From the NCBI RefSeq assembly GCF_016307205.1, contig NZ_JAEIJD010000004.1, forward strand, positions 1-64,000: 64,000 nucleotides of DNA, given 5' to 3'. This DNA comes from Pontibaca salina. Lineage in GTDB: Bacteria > Pseudomonadota > Alphaproteobacteria > Rhodobacterales > Rhodobacteraceae. Made by a program: the position numbers and the translations under genes. Positions within the stretch are counted from its first letter, which is position 1. The number at the start of each line of letters is the position of its first letter. Below are positions 9,153 to 18,313 of the stretch, one piece after another. Below the pieces are notes generated by a model that saw only the letters and a program-made list of their open reading frames with translations, was not told where the DNA came from and made no database searches.

Positions 9153-12100
9153 CTATTCCAGTTCGGAGAGCCGCGCCAGCGCCTCGCGCAGCTTGGTCTC
9201 TTCGGCCTCGCGCGCGGCTAGATTGGCGCGGGTTTCTTCGACCACTTCGGGCGGCGCCGAGCTGGCGAATTTCGGGTTGTTCAACCGCCCGCGCAGCCCA
9301 CCGAGTTCCTTCTCTAGCTTGCCAAGGCTCTTTTCCAGTCGCGACTTTTCCTTGTCGATGTCGATGATCCCGGCCAGCGGCAGACCAAATACTCCGCCCG
9401 GAACCGCGACGGTCACGGTGCCCTTGGGAAAGGTCTCGGCGCGCTCCAGTGACTCGATCCGCGCCAGCCGTTTGATCAGGGTCTCGTTGCGCTCCCACGC
9501 GCTTTGGCTGCGCGCGTCAATCTCGCGCACCAGCATCGGCACATGTGCGCCGGCCGGCACATGCATCTGCGCCCGCGCCGAACGGACGTTCTCGATCAGC
9601 GTGATCACCCAGTTCATCTCGTGATCTGCCTCTGGATCAACCAGATCCGCGGGGGTGTACTCGGGCCAATCTCCATGGATCAGCATCTTGTCGCGCTTGC
9701 CTGACAGCGCCCAAAGCTCTTCGGTGATGAAGGGCATGATCGGATGCAGCAGGATCAGGCACTGATCCAGCACCCATTTCATGGTGGCGCGGGTCTCGTC
9801 GCGCGCCTCTGCATCCTCGCTCTGCAACAGCGGTTTGGAGAACTCTACATACCAGTCGCAGACCGTGTGCCAGACAAAGGCGTAAAGCGTATTCGCGGCA
9901 TCGTTAAAGCGGAAATTCGACAGCGCCTCATCGACCTCGGCGCCGGTCTTGGCGACCTCTCCGATGATCCAGCGGTTCAGGGTCTTGCTGGGCTGAGGGC
10001 GCTCGGTCGCAGACACGCCGAAGACCTCGTTCATCTCGGCAAAGCGCATGGCATTCCAAAGCTTGGTGCCGAAATTACGATAGCCCGCGACGCGCTGGGT
10101 GGACAGCTTCAGGTCGCGCCCCATGGCCGCCATCGCGGTCAGCGTGAAGCGCACCGCATCGGCGCCGTACTCGTCGATCAGGTCCAGCGGATCAATCACG
10201 TTGCCAAGGCTTTTCGACATCTTCTTGCCGGCCTGGTCGCGCACCAAAGCGTGAACATAGACCGTGTCGAACGGCTTCTGCCCGACCACTGCATATTGCA
10301 TCATCATCATCCGTGCGACCCAGAAAAAGATGATGTCGAACCCGGTCACCAACGTGTTGGTGGGGAAATATTTCTGCAACTCCGGTGTGTTATCGGGCCA
10401 GCCCAGGGTACCGATGGGCCAAAGCCCCGAGGAAAACCACGTGTCCAATACATCCGGGTCGCGCCAGACCGGGTAGACAAGTTTCGTCGGATCCTGCTCC
10501 AGTCCGTAATGGGCAAGGCTTTCGGCCAGCAGGTGGATTGCCTCGTGTTTGTCCTTCACCTCGACAATGGCCGCATGGTTGATCGGGGTCGGCGTGTCGG
10601 CAATTTCATCGCGGAACGCATCCTGCACGGATTCGAAATCCGCCGCGCAATGTTCCACGGCACCGGCATGCAGCATGCCGCCCTCGATCAGCAGACGGTG
10701 CAGTTCGACAAGATCCAGCTCGCCGTCGCCCTCGTCATCGCGGAATTCAGGCGCCGACAGATCGAGCCCGTACCAGACGGGGATCTGGTGGCCCCACCAC
10801 AATTGCCGCGAGATGCACCACGGCTCGATATTTTCCAGCCAGTGATAGTAAACTTTCTTGTCGCGCTCGGGCAGGATCGTGACCTCGCCATCGCGCACAG
10901 CGTCCAGCGCCGGGCCGACAATCTGGGCGGTGTCCACGAACCACTGGTCGGTCAGCATCGGCTCGACCACCACTTTCGAGCGGTCGCCAAACGGCTGCAT
11001 GATCGGCTTGTTTTCCACGAAGGGCACGGTCTCGCCGTCATCATTCGTGACCGTAACCGCCAGCCCTTCGGCATTGATATCGGCGACGATGCGTTCGCGG
11101 GCTTCGAACCGGTCCAGGCCGCGATATTCTTCGGGGACAAGGTTGATCCGGCTGGCGTCCTGCGGCGCCGTTTCGCGCCCTTCGGCGATGCCCTGCGCCC
11201 AGGCAGCGGCCTCGCCATAGGGCAAGCCATCGCTGCGCATCGCGCCCTTGGTGTCCATCAGCGCGTAAAGCGGGATGCCGTTGCGCATCGCCACCGCATA
11301 GTCATTGAAGTCATGCGCTCCGGTAATCTTGACCGCACCGGACCCGAAATCGGGATCTGGGTATTCGTCGGCGATGATCGGGATCAACCGGCGCTGGTCC
11401 TTTGGGCCGACGGGAATTTCGCAAAGCTTGCCAACGATCGGCGCATAGCGTGAATCGGAAGGGTGGACCGCCACCGCCCCGTCACCCAGCATGGTTTCGG
11501 GCCGGGTCGTGGCAATGGAGATATAATCGCGCTCTTCCTCCAGCACGACAGTCCCGTCCTCGTCCTTTTCCACATAGGTATAGGTCTCGCCGCCGGCGAG
11601 CGGATATTTGAAGTGCCACATGTGACCGGGCACCTCGATATTCTCGACCTCCAGATCGGAGATCGCGGTCTCGAAATGCGGGTCCCAATTCACCAGCCGC
11701 TTGCCGCGATAGATGATGCCCTTGTCGTAAAGATCGACGAACACCTTGAGGACCGCAGCATGGAACCCCTTGTCCATGGTAAAGCGGTCCCGCGACCAGT
11801 CGAGCGAAGCGCCAAGTCGCTTGAGCTGGTTGACGATGGCGCCGCCCGATTCCTCTTTCCACTCCCAGACCTTGTCGATGAACGCCTCACGCCCGAGTTC
11901 GCGGCGGCCCTTGCTGCCCTCTTCGGCAAGCTTGCGTTCCACCACCATCTGCGTGGCGATACCGGCATGATCCTGCCCCGGCTGCCAAAGCGTGTCGAAG
12001 CCGCGCATCCGGTGCCAGCGGATCAGAATGTCCTGCAGGGTGTTATTGAAAGCATGCCCCATATGCAGGCTGCCGGTCACGTTGGGCGGCGGGATCATGA

Positions 12101-12218
12101 TGCAATAGGTCTCGCTGCGCGAGGCATTCGCCCCGGCGGTGAAACAGCCGGCCTCTTCCCAGGCCCGGTAAAGACGTCCTTCGGCCTCGGCCGCGTCAAA
12201 AGTTTTTTCCATCGCCAT
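9153..12218 (-). CDS. valS: Valyl-tRNA synthetase
   Basis: A 1021-residue class I aminoacyl-tRNA synthetase that charges tRNA-Val and edits misacylated threonine. The HIGH motif appears as HMGH at residues 52-55 after PPPNVTGSL, and the second signature is [10 protein letters not shown]. An anticodon-binding region and a C-terminal coiled coil (around [15 protein letters not shown]) complete the fold. I place the start at the ATG at 12218, preceded by AAGGGA, which gives a normal length. The open frame extends about 105 codons further upstream but that sequence overlaps a repeat-bearing region and looks non-coding. Several long antisense frames inside the gene are shadows. Confidence 0.97.
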   Translation of the reverse strand: MAMEKTFDAAEAEGRLYRAWEEAGCFTAGANASRSETYCIMIPPPNVTGSLHMGHAFNNTLQDILIRWHRMRGFDTLWQPGQDHAGIATQMVVERKLAEEGSKGRRELGREAFIDKVWEWKEESGGAIVNQLKRLGASLDWSRDRFTMDKGFHAAVLKVFVDLYDKGIIYRGKRLVNWDPHFETAISDLEVENIEVPGHMWHFKYPLAGGETYTYVEKDEDGTVVLEEERDYISIATTRPETMLGDGAVAVHPSDSRYAPIVGKLCEIPVGPKDQRRLIPIIADEYPDPDFGSGAVKITGAHDFNDYAVAMRNGIPLYALMDTKGAMRSDGLPYGEAAAWAQGIAEGRETAPQDASRINLVPEEYRGLDRFEARERIVADINAEGLAVTVTNDDGETVPFVENKPIMQPFGDRSKVVVEPMLTDQWFVDTAQIVGPALDAVRDGEVTILPERDKKVYYHWLENIEPWCISRQLWWGHQIPVWYGLDLSAPEFRDDEGDGELDLVELHRLLIEGGMLHAGAVEHCAADFESVQDAFRDEIADTPTPINHAAIVEVKDKHEAIHLLAESLAHYGLEQDPTKLVYPVWRDPDVLDTWFSSGLWPIGTLGWPDNTPELQKYFPTNTLVTGFDIIFFWVARMMMMQYAVVGQKPFDTVYVHALVRDQAGKKMSKSLGNVIDPLDLIDEYGADAVRFTLTAMAAMGRDLKLSTQRVAGYRNFGTKLWNAMRFAEMNEVFGVSATERPQPSKTLNRWIIGEVAKTGAEVDEALSNFRFNDAANTLYAFVWHTVCDWYVEFSKPLLQSEDAEARDETRATMKWVLDQCLILLHPIMPFITEELWALSGKRDKMLIHGDWPEYTPADLVDPEADHEMNWVITLIENVRSARAQMHVPAGAHVPMLVREIDARSQSAWERNETLIKRLARIESLERAETFPKGTVTVAVPGGVFGLPLAGIIDIDKEKSRLEKSLGKLEKELGGLRGRLNNPKFASSAPPEVVEETRANLAAREAEETKLREALARLSELE

Positions 12219-12323
12219 CGTGGTGGTCCCTTTTGTTCGAACCTCGTCTAGCGAATGGCGCGTCCAAGGGGAAGGTCCGCATTGCCACTTTCCTGCGGCA
12301 GGACCGGTGGCACCCCTGGATTT

Positions 12324-12346
12324 TGGGTATTTGTAACCAGAAAGAA
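12324..12346 (+). repeat. Intergenic repeat copy 1: GGGTATTT, 4 variable bases, CCAGAAAGAAG
   Basis: This copy reads GGGTATTT-GTAA-CCAGAAAGAAG on the plus strand. It forms the left end of a 197-bp inverted-repeat-bounded segment. It matches the copy at 12499-12520 at 20 of 22 positions and the copy at 18282-18304 at the same conserved blocks. Confidence 0.75.
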
Positions 12347-12498
12347 GCGATAACGGATTTTTAACGGGAATCGCGCCATGCTGGTCGTGCGGTACAGGCT
12401 GGGGAGCCGATGACCGCACCAGGAAGAGGCGGCCCTGTCGATTGCAGGATTGTCCCGATGCGGATGGACGGCGATCAGACAGGGCGCTTCGGCCTTGT

Positions 12499-12520
12499 TT
12501 CTTTCTGGTAATAAATACCC
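12499..12520 (-). repeat. Intergenic repeat copy 2, inverted relative to copy 1
   Basis: On the minus strand this copy reads GGGTATTT-ATTA-CCAGAAAGAA. It starts 54 bases past the stop codon of the lrp-type gene, in the same orientation as that gene. Confidence 0.75.
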
Positions 12521-12573
12521 GATTTCGCGACATCCGCCAGATTTTGAAATGTCTGTCCCTTCGAACTGACGTG

Positions 12574-13014
12574 TCAACCGATGCGGTCGATCTTGGTCGC
12601 GAGGTGGATCAGGCTTTCCGATGAACGGACCCCGCGCGCCTCGCCGATGCGGTCCAGCGTTGCGTCCAGTGCCGAAGTGCTGTCCGCTGTGGCCTGTACC
12701 AGTAAATCCCAACGGCCTGATGTGGTATGCACTGCTTCTACGCCGGGCAGAGCACGCAGTCGGTCCAGCACAGCGGGCGTGCTGCGTGGCTCGACAGAAA
12801 CAAGGATCGTCGCGCGCAGGGCGGGGCGCGTGGCCGCGCTTGCTTTCAGCGTATAGCCGGCGATCGCGCCGGAGTTCTCCAGCCGATCAATGCGCGCCTG
12901 AGTGGTTGTGCGGGCAAGTCCCAGCCGCCGTGCCAGATCCGCCACGGGCCTACGTGCGTTTTCGCGCAGCAAGGCTAGCAGGTGTTTATCGGTATCGTCC
13001 AATTGCATGGTCAT
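12574..13014 (-). CDS. Lrp/AsnC-family transcriptional regulator
   Basis: A 146-residue feast/famine regulator. The N-terminal helix-turn-helix is at about residues 5-50 ([22 protein letters not shown], with recognition helix around [12 protein letters not shown]). The C-terminal RAM ligand-binding domain covers about residues 65-140. These proteins form octamers and usually sense an amino acid. It is divergent from a PLP decarboxylase gene 102 bases away, so the natural inference is that it controls that gene in response to ornithine or lysine. A dyad lies directly next to its start (13017-13059). The ATG at 13014 is chosen; the long frame extending to 14052 is antisense to the decarboxylase. 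Confidence 0.88.
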   Translation of the reverse strand: MTMQLDDTDKHLLALLRENARRPVADLARRLGLARTTTQARIDRLENSGAIAGYTLKASAATRPALRATILVSVEPRSTPAVLDRLRALPGVEAVHTTSGRWDLLVQATADSTSALDATLDRIGEARGVRSSESLIHLATKIDRIG

Positions 13015-13016
13015 TT

Positions 13017-13059
13017 GGTCGTTATGACGAAAGATACCTGCATATTGGCCGAAACGACC
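13017..13059. promoter_or_regulatory. Putative Lrp-type operator between divergent genes
   Basis: GGTCGT (13017-13022) and ACGACC (13054-13059) are reverse complements 43 bases end to end. A second dyad, TCGT-TATG-ACGA (13019-13030), overlaps the left half. The repeated half-site reads GGTCGTT on both sides. This arrangement is typical of Lrp-family binding regions, but binding is inferred. Confidence 0.45.
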
Positions 13060-13116
13060 CGTGAAATCGACAACAAAGGTCCAGACACTGGTAGGAAACA
13101 GTGAGGGACTGTAACA

Positions 13117-14274
13117 ATGCAACAATTCCCGCCGTTCTGGTCTGATCCAATCAGTCATCTTTTGCGCCAGCAGCCCGATGTTCCGGTGCTCTACCTGTCG
13201 CCGCAAATCCTTCAGGCAACAGCGCGCCGGTTCCGCGGCGGATTTCCGGGATTGGTGACCTATGCGGTGAAAGCCAATGACCGGCCCGAGGTTCTCGACA
13301 ATCTGGTGGCCGCTGGAATCGACACCTTCGATGTGGCGTCGCCAAGTGAGATGGCAGCTGCGCGGCGCGCGTTTCCGCAAGCGGTTTTGCATTATAACAA
13401 TCCAGTTCGGTCGCGTGACGAGGTGGCGGCGGGCATTGCGAATGGCGTCGCCAGTTGGGCGGTGGATGATCCGACCGAATTGAGTAAATTGGCGGACGTG
13501 CCCAAGAGCGCTGAACTCGCGGTGCGCATTGCACTGCCGGTCAAGGGGGCGGCTTATGATTTCGGCGCCAAGTTTGGCGCAACACCAGATCTTGCGGTTG
13601 AGCTGCTGCGCCGCGTCGATCAGGGCGGCTGGCATGCGTCGGTTTGTTTTCATCCGGGCACCCAATGCGAAGACCCCCGCGCTTGGGCGGCCTATATCAC
13701 CGAGGCGGCCCGGATTTGCGAGCGGGCCGGTGTAACGCTGGCGCGGCTGAACGTGGGCGGTGGGTTTGCGGCTGATCGTTGCGGCAAGGTCCCCGATCTG
13801 AATGCAGTATTTTCGACGATCCGGGCCGTCACCGATCGCGTGTTCACTGCGCGCACGCCTGCTCTTCTGTGTGAGCCGGGCCGCGCGCTGGTGGCCGAAG
13901 CGTTCACATTGGCCACCCGGATCAAGGGGATGCGGGCTGGCGGACGCACGATTTATTTGAACGATGGCATTTATGGGGGGCTGTCCGAACTGCGTGACAT
14001 GGGGCTGAGCCGGCGTATTCGGGTGATCGCCGTCGACGGTACAATGCGCCAAGGTGCGCCGATACCGCGTGTGGTTTTCGGGCCGACCTGCGATTCTCTT
14101 GATCGACTTCCGGACGGCCTGGTCCTTCCCGCCGACGCGCAGGATGGCGATTATGTCCTATTTGACGGCCTGGGAGCCTATTCCGTGGCGATCAGCACCG
14201 ATTTCAATGGCTATGGTCTGCACGATATCGTGTCGGTGCAGCGCCTGACTGGAAATCGGAATTTGCCAGCTTAA
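13117..14274 (+). CDS. Type III PLP-dependent decarboxylase (ornithine/lysine type)
   Basis: A 385-residue alanine-racemase-fold decarboxylase, related to eukaryotic-type ornithine decarboxylase, which makes putrescine or cadaverine. Lys52 in TYAVKAND binds PLP. CFHPGTQ, LNVGGGF and EPGRALVAEAF follow in the family's order. GPTCDSLD provides the catalytic Cys325 and DYVLFDGLGAYS closes the active site. The residues present do not separate ornithine from lysine or other basic amino-acid specificity. It is transcribed divergently from an Lrp-type regulator, with a candidate operator between them. The ATG at 13117 follows a GTGAGGGACTG stretch that may serve as ribosome binding site. Confidence 0.88.
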   Translation: MQQFPPFWSDPISHLLRQQPDVPVLYLSPQILQATARRFRGGFPGLVTYAVKANDRPEVLDNLVAAGIDTFDVASPSEMAAARRAFPQAVLHYNNPVRSRDEVAAGIANGVASWAVDDPTELSKLADVPKSAELAVRIALPVKGAAYDFGAKFGATPDLAVELLRRVDQGGWHASVCFHPGTQCEDPRAWAAYITEAARICERAGVTLARLNVGGGFAADRCGKVPDLNAVFSTIRAVTDRVFTARTPALLCEPGRALVAEAFTLATRIKGMRAGGRTIYLNDGIYGGLSELRDMGLSRRIRVIAVDGTMRQGAPIPRVVFGPTCDSLDRLPDGLVLPADAQDGDYVLFDGLGAYSVAISTDFNGYGLHDIVSVQRLTGNRNLPA

Positions 14275-14360
14275 TTTAATATATACAAGCTATTGGCAGA
14301 AAGTTGGATAGGAGGGACCGACGCTAACAAGGTTGCGGTTAGGGTTCGGAGGGACGTTGG

Positions 14361-15434
14361 GTGATTAATATATCGCAATTGCGTGAACGGGTTTTTGGAT
14401 GGTTAGGTCGGCCCCTGACACGCGAACAATCGGGCGAAACTGCAGGGCGCGGGCCGCAGAACTATGTCATCATTCTGGACGGCACGCTATCGACCTTGGA
14501 ACCGGGATATGAGACCCATGCCGGTGTTACCTATCGGCTCTGCCGTGAAATGTCGCCGCATGTCGCGGTTTATTACGAATCGGGCGTGCAGTGGCCCGAT
14601 TGGCGCAGCACGCCCGACATGCTGATGGGGCGGGGAATCGACCGTCAGATTCGCCGCGCTTATGGTTTTCTTTCGTCGCGCTATCGGCCCGGAGACCGGG
14701 TGTTCCTGTTCGGATATTCCCGCGGCGCCTATGCCGTGCGCGCCCTTGCCGGACTGATCGACCGGGTGGGGCTGCTGCAACGCGACCATGCCACAGTCCG
14801 CAATATACGCACTGCATATCGCCATTATGAAAACGCGCCCGACGGGCTGCATGCCCGAGCTTTCGCGCGGGCCCTTTGCCACCAATCCGTGCCAATCCAA
14901 ATGATCGGCGCTTGGGACACGGTCAAGGCGCTGGGCATTCGGCTGCCGCTACTGTGGCGTTTTGCAGCGGAACAGCACCGGTTTCACGACCATCATCCCG
15001 GTGGTTCCGTTCGCAATGTATTTCACGCCTTGGCACTGCATGAAACGCGGGTGGTCTATCAGCCCGAGCTGTGGCGCCTGAAGCCGGATTGGCAAGGCTA
15101 TATGGAACAGGTCTGGTTTCGGGGCGCACATGGCGATATCGGCGGGCAATTGGGCGGAGATGAGCGAGCGCGCCCCTTGGCCAATATTCCATTGGTCTGG
15201 ATGTTGGAGCGGGCAGAGACAGCCGGCTTGCCGCTGCCGCAGGGGTGGAACGCGCGTTTCTTTACCGATGCGTCCGCCGCGCCGGTCGGCACATGGCGTG
15301 GCTGGAGCAAGATTTTCCTGCTGCGCCGCCCGCGTTTGGTTGGTGTCGATCCATCCGAGAGATTGCACGAAACCGTTCCGGAACAAATGCCCGCCCAGAC
15401 CAGCGCCCCGCTCGGAGCGCCCAGACCGCAGTGA
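14361..15434 (+). CDS. DUF2235 alpha/beta-hydrolase domain protein
   Basis: A 357-residue protein of the DUF2235 family, an alpha/beta-hydrolase group that includes type VI secretion phospholipase effectors of the Tle1 class. The N-terminal block NYVIILDGT (from residue 34) and the nucleophile elbow GYSRGA (Ser120) are clear. HALALHETR and VWFRGAHGDIGGQ supply further family motifs with candidate catalytic Asp and His. There is no signal peptide, and no vgr, hcp, PAAR or immunity gene is nearby, so a housekeeping role is at least as likely as an effector role. It starts with GTG at 14361, after GGAGGGACGTTGG. It converges with metF, 23 bases away. Confidence 0.8.
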   Translation: MINISQLRERVFGWLGRPLTREQSGETAGRGPQNYVIILDGTLSTLEPGYETHAGVTYRLCREMSPHVAVYYESGVQWPDWRSTPDMLMGRGIDRQIRRAYGFLSSRYRPGDRVFLFGYSRGAYAVRALAGLIDRVGLLQRDHATVRNIRTAYRHYENAPDGLHARAFARALCHQSVPIQMIGAWDTVKALGIRLPLLWRFAAEQHRFHDHHPGGSVRNVFHALALHETRVVYQPELWRLKPDWQGYMEQVWFRGAHGDIGGQLGGDERARPLANIPLVWMLERAETAGLPLPQGWNARFFTDASAAPVGTWRGWSKIFLLRRPRLVGVDPSERLHETVPEQMPAQTSAPLGAPRPQ

Positions 15435-15457
15435 GAGCGGTTGGATCAAAACAATTG

Positions 15458-16324
15458 TTACGCCACCTTGTCTAGGGGGACACGTGGCGTCACGCCCAGT
15501 GCGTGGCAGACATCGCGGGTCAATTCGGGACGGTTCAGCGTGTAGAAGTGCAGTTTGTTGACACCGCCTTCGATCAATTCGCTGCAGAGTTCGGCACAAA
15601 GTGCTGTGGCCAACATGTCGGCGCGTCCGTCGCGGGTTGCCGCATCGAAAGCCTCTTCGACCCATTTCGGGATTGTGGTGCCGCAGTTGCGGGCAAAATT
15701 GCGCGCGCCTTTCCAATTTTCGATTGGCAGGATGCCGGGCGTGATGGCATGGTCGATTCCGGCCTTGGCGCAGGCGTCGCGAAAGCGGAAAAACGTATCC
15801 GCCTCGAAAAAGAACTGGGTCAGCGCTTCGGTTGCGCCCGCGTCCAGCTTGGCCTTGAGCCAATCGATGTCGGCCTGTCCGCAGGCGGCTTCGGGGTGCA
15901 CATCGGGATAAGCGCCGACGCGAATGGTGAAATCACCGGCATCGGCAAGCGCTTCGATCAGTTCGACCGAATTGGCGAAGCCGTCGGGATGGGGGACGAA
16001 TCCGCCGCTGCCTTTTGGCGGGTCGCCGCGCAGCGCGACAATTTCGGTTACACCGGCTTGGGCGAAGTCATTTGCGATCGTGAGCGTTTCTTCGCGCGAG
16101 GCGTTCACGCAGGTCAGGTGTGCGGCAACCTTTAGCCCCGAAGATTTGTGCAGCGTCGCCACCGCATCGCGTGTCAGATCGCGCGTGGTGCCGCCGGCGC
16201 CATAGGTAACGGACACGAAGCGCGGCGCCAATGGGGCCAGCGATTGCACGGTATCCCACAGCCGGAACGATGCCTCAAGTGTCTGAGGCGGGAAGAATTC
16301 GAACGAGACGTCGGGACGGGTCAT
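15458..16324 (-). CDS. metF: 5,10-methylenetetrahydrofolate reductase
   Basis: A 288-residue flavoenzyme that reduces methylene-THF to methyl-THF, the methyl donor for methionine synthesis. SFEFFPP at the N terminus, VSVTYGAGG, HLTCVNAS and ALRGDPPKG are the standard MetF motifs. The ATG at 16324 has AAAGGAG nine bases upstream. It is divergent from the LysR regulator gene, whose product is probably MetR, and a MetR-box-like dyad (16372-16384) lies between them. That pairing supports methionine-linked regulation. Confidence 0.96.
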   Translation of the reverse strand: MTRPDVSFEFFPPQTLEASFRLWDTVQSLAPLAPRFVSVTYGAGGTTRDLTRDAVATLHKSSGLKVAAHLTCVNASREETLTIANDFAQAGVTEIVALRGDPPKGSGGFVPHPDGFANSVELIEALADAGDFTIRVGAYPDVHPEAACGQADIDWLKAKLDAGATEALTQFFFEADTFFRFRDACAKAGIDHAITPGILPIENWKGARNFARNCGTTIPKWVEEAFDAATRDGRADMLATALCAELCSELIEGGVNKLHFYTLNRPELTRDVCHALGVTPRVPLDKVA

Positions 16325-16371
16325 GGCGGTGGTCTCCTTTGATTTCATCCCTTGTCGCACATGCTGCAATG

Positions 16372-16384
16372 TGAGACAAATTCA
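16372..16384. promoter_or_regulatory. MetR-box-like dyad between metF and metR
   Basis: TGAG-ACAAA-TTCA matches the known MetR consensus TGAA-N5-TTCA at all but one position. It is 48 bases before the metF start and 35 before the metR start, a sensible place to control both. MetR binding is inferred. Confidence 0.5.
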
Positions 16385-16418
16385 TAAAACTCAAGAACAA
16401 CATGAATGGAGTGATAGG

Positions 16419-17324
16419 ATGCATATTGAATTCCGTCACCTGCGCACGATCCAGGCGGTTTATGAATGTGGCGGCCTGGCCCGCGCTGCCGAACGGCTGC
16501 ACATCACGCAAAGCGCGCTGAGCCATCAGATCAAGGGGCTTGAAGATCAGGCTGGAGTCGAGTTGTTTCAGCGCCGTTCCAAGCCGATGAAACTGACGGC
16601 CGCAGGGCTGCGGCTGCTGCGGCTGGCGGAAAAAGTGCTGCCGCAGGTCGAGGCGATGCAGGCTGAGTTTACCAATTTGCGCGATGGGAACACCGGCCGG
16701 CTGCACATTGCCATCGAATGCCATGCCTGTTTCGAGTGGCTGTTCCCGGTCCTTGAAAATTTCCGCAAGTCTTGGGGCGATGTCGATGTCGATATCCGCC
16801 CGGGGCTGGCGTTCGACGCGATGCCGGCGCTGCAAAAGGAAGAGGTCGACCTGGTGGTTTCCTCCGACCCTGAGGATCTGCCGGGAATCGATTTTATTGA
16901 ACTGTTTGACTATGCGCCGGTTTTTGTGGCGTCGTCGCAACATCCGCTGGCGGCGAAACCCTTTGTCGAGGCTGCGGATTTCCGGGACGAGACTTTGATC
17001 AGCTATCCGGTTGAGCGCACACGGCTGGATGTGTTCAGCCAGCTGCTGATTCCGGCCAAGGTGGAGCCGGCCGCGATTCGGCAGGTCGAATTGACGGCGG
17101 TCATCCTGCTGCTGGTCGCGTCGAACCGGGGCGTTGCGGTGCTGCCGGATTGGGTCGTGCGCGAGGTCAAATATTCCTCGGATTACGTCACCCGGCCGCT
17201 GACCGCCAAGGGGATCACGCGGCGGCTTTACGCTGCCGTACGCCGGGAAGATCGCGAAAAACCGTATATGAGCGAACTCATCGACCTCGCTCGGAACGAA
17301 GCGCGCCGGCTTCAGGCGGCGTGA
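16419..17324 (+). CDS. metR: LysR-type regulator, probable MetR
   Basis: A 301-residue LysR-family regulator. The N-terminal winged helix spans about residues 1-60, with recognition sequence RLHITQSALSHQIKGLE, and the C-terminal periplasmic-binding-like effector domain spans about residues 90-295. MetR proteins use homocysteine as co-inducer. The assignment rests on overall similarity (MHIEFRHLRTIQAV start, IECHACFEWLFPVL) and on the divergent metF. The ATG at 16419 is chosen; the frame is open back to 16323 but that part overlaps the metF start region. It is followed after 148 bases by the inositol-phosphatase gene. Confidence 0.9.
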   Translation: MHIEFRHLRTIQAVYECGGLARAAERLHITQSALSHQIKGLEDQAGVELFQRRSKPMKLTAAGLRLLRLAEKVLPQVEAMQAEFTNLRDGNTGRLHIAIECHACFEWLFPVLENFRKSWGDVDVDIRPGLAFDAMPALQKEEVDLVVSSDPEDLPGIDFIELFDYAPVFVASSQHPLAAKPFVEAADFRDETLISYPVERTRLDVFSQLLIPAKVEPAAIRQVELTAVILLLVASNRGVAVLPDWVVREVKYSSDYVTRPLTAKGITRRLYAAVRREDREKPYMSELIDLARNEARRLQAA

Positions 17325-17472
17325 GGCGTGCTGGCCATCCGGGGTGGGGCAGATTCACCCTGTCGATCTGCTTTGCATTATGTCTTGCTATTCACCACTC
17401 CTAAGAACGGGCGGCCCTTGGCAAGGGGCGGTGCGGGGCGTATAGGCGAAGCCTGACCGACAGGAGCATGAA

Positions 17473-18258
17473 ATGATAGGCAGTGCGAATCTCAACATCA
17501 TGGTCAAGGCCACGCGCAAGGCCGGGCGATCGCTGGTGAAGGATTTCCGCGAGGTCGAGAACCTGCAAGTGTCGATGAAAGGTGCGGGCGATTTTGTCAG
17601 CCGCGCCGATCTGGCGGCGGAGAAGATCCTCAAGGAAGAACTGCTCGGTGCGCGTCCGACCTATGGCTGGCTCGCCGAAGAAGGCGGTGCGATTGACGGG
17701 CAAGATCCGACGCGGCGCTGGATTGTCGATCCGCTGGACGGGACCACAAATTTCCTGCACGGGCTGCCGCATTGGGCGATTTCCGTCGCGCTGGAACATA
17801 AGGGGCAGGTGGTCGCCGGCGTGGTCTATGACGCCGCCAAAGACGAGATGTTCTTTGCCGAAAAAGGGGCGGGCGCATGGATGAACGACACCCGCCTGCG
17901 GGTGTCCGGGCGGCATCGCATGATCGAGAGCATTTTTGCCACCGGGTTGCCGTTTGGCGGGCGCGCAGATCTGCCCGAGACGCTTCAGGATCTGGCACGG
18001 CTTCTGCCGAGCTGCGCCGGGGTGCGGCGTTGGGGGGCAGCGGCGCTTGATATGGCGTATGTTGCGGCTGGACGCTATGAGGGGTTTTGGGAGCGGCATC
18101 TGCATGCTTGGGATCTGGCCGCCGGCATCGTGATCTTGCGTGAGGCCGGGGCAATGGTCGAGCCGCTGGAAGAGGGGCGCGACATTCTGGCAGACGGCTC
18201 GGTGATCTGTGCCAACCAGGCGATTTTTGATCAGTTCGCCAAGACAATCCGACGGTAG
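17473..18258 (+). CDS. suhB: Inositol monophosphatase family protein (SuhB-like)
   Basis: A 261-residue Mg-dependent phosphatase of the inositol monophosphatase superfamily. The metal site comprises EE at residues 69-70 and WIVDPLDGTTNF (Asp86, Asp89). The C-terminal signature is WDLAAGIVILREAGA. Members act on inositol phosphate or related sugar phosphates; E. coli SuhB also joins the rRNA antitermination complex. The substrate here cannot be fixed. The start ATG at 17473 follows a CAGGAGC site. A copy of the GGGTATTT repeat begins 24 bases after its stop codon. Confidence 0.9.
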   Translation: MIGSANLNIMVKATRKAGRSLVKDFREVENLQVSMKGAGDFVSRADLAAEKILKEELLGARPTYGWLAEEGGAIDGQDPTRRWIVDPLDGTTNFLHGLPHWAISVALEHKGQVVAGVVYDAAKDEMFFAEKGAGAWMNDTRLRVSGRHRMIESIFATGLPFGGRADLPETLQDLARLLPSCAGVRRWGAAALDMAYVAAGRYEGFWERHLHAWDLAAGIVILREAGAMVEPLEEGRDILADGSVICANQAIFDQFAKTIRR

Positions 18259-18281
18259 ATTTCGCTGCTGGCGTCGGAACT

Positions 18282-18304
18282 GGGTATTTCAAACCAGAAA
18301 GAAG
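18282..18304 (+). repeat. Intergenic repeat copy 3: GGGTATTT, 4 variable bases, CCAGAAAGAAG
   Basis: It reads GGGTATTT-CAAA-CCAGAAAGAAG, 24 bases past the suhB stop, in the gene's own direction and just before the convergent rhomboid gene. No inverted partner is found nearby, unlike copies 1 and 2. Confidence 0.75.
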
Positions 18305-18313
18305 CCGGGTGGT

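Larger units (their letters stand above)
12219..12573. other. 355-base intergenic region carrying a pair of inverted 22-bp repeats
   Basis: This lies between the lrp-type gene and valS, both on the minus strand. It holds no convincing gene. Its main content is a 197-base segment (12324-12520) bounded by two inverted copies of a motif also found at 18282-18304; the copies are listed separately. The valS promoter should be in the part nearest 12219. Confidence 0.6.

Noticed and set aside
9744-11453. A 569-codon open frame on the plus strand inside valS
   Set aside because: It is antisense to a clear valS and has no recognisable family. Long antisense frames are common in GC-rich genes.
12318-12525. 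GATTT flanking copies read as a target-site duplication of a transposon
   Set aside because: One extra base lies between the left copy and the repeat, and no transposase is present, so duplication is not established.
12574-14052. A 492-codon minus-strand frame spanning the Lrp gene and the decarboxylase
   Set aside because: Only the first-encoded 3' part (the Lrp domain) is recognisable; the upstream part is antisense to the decarboxylase.
14361-15434. A type VI secretion locus around the DUF2235 gene
   Set aside because: No vgrG, hcp, tss, PAAR or immunity-like gene occurs nearby.
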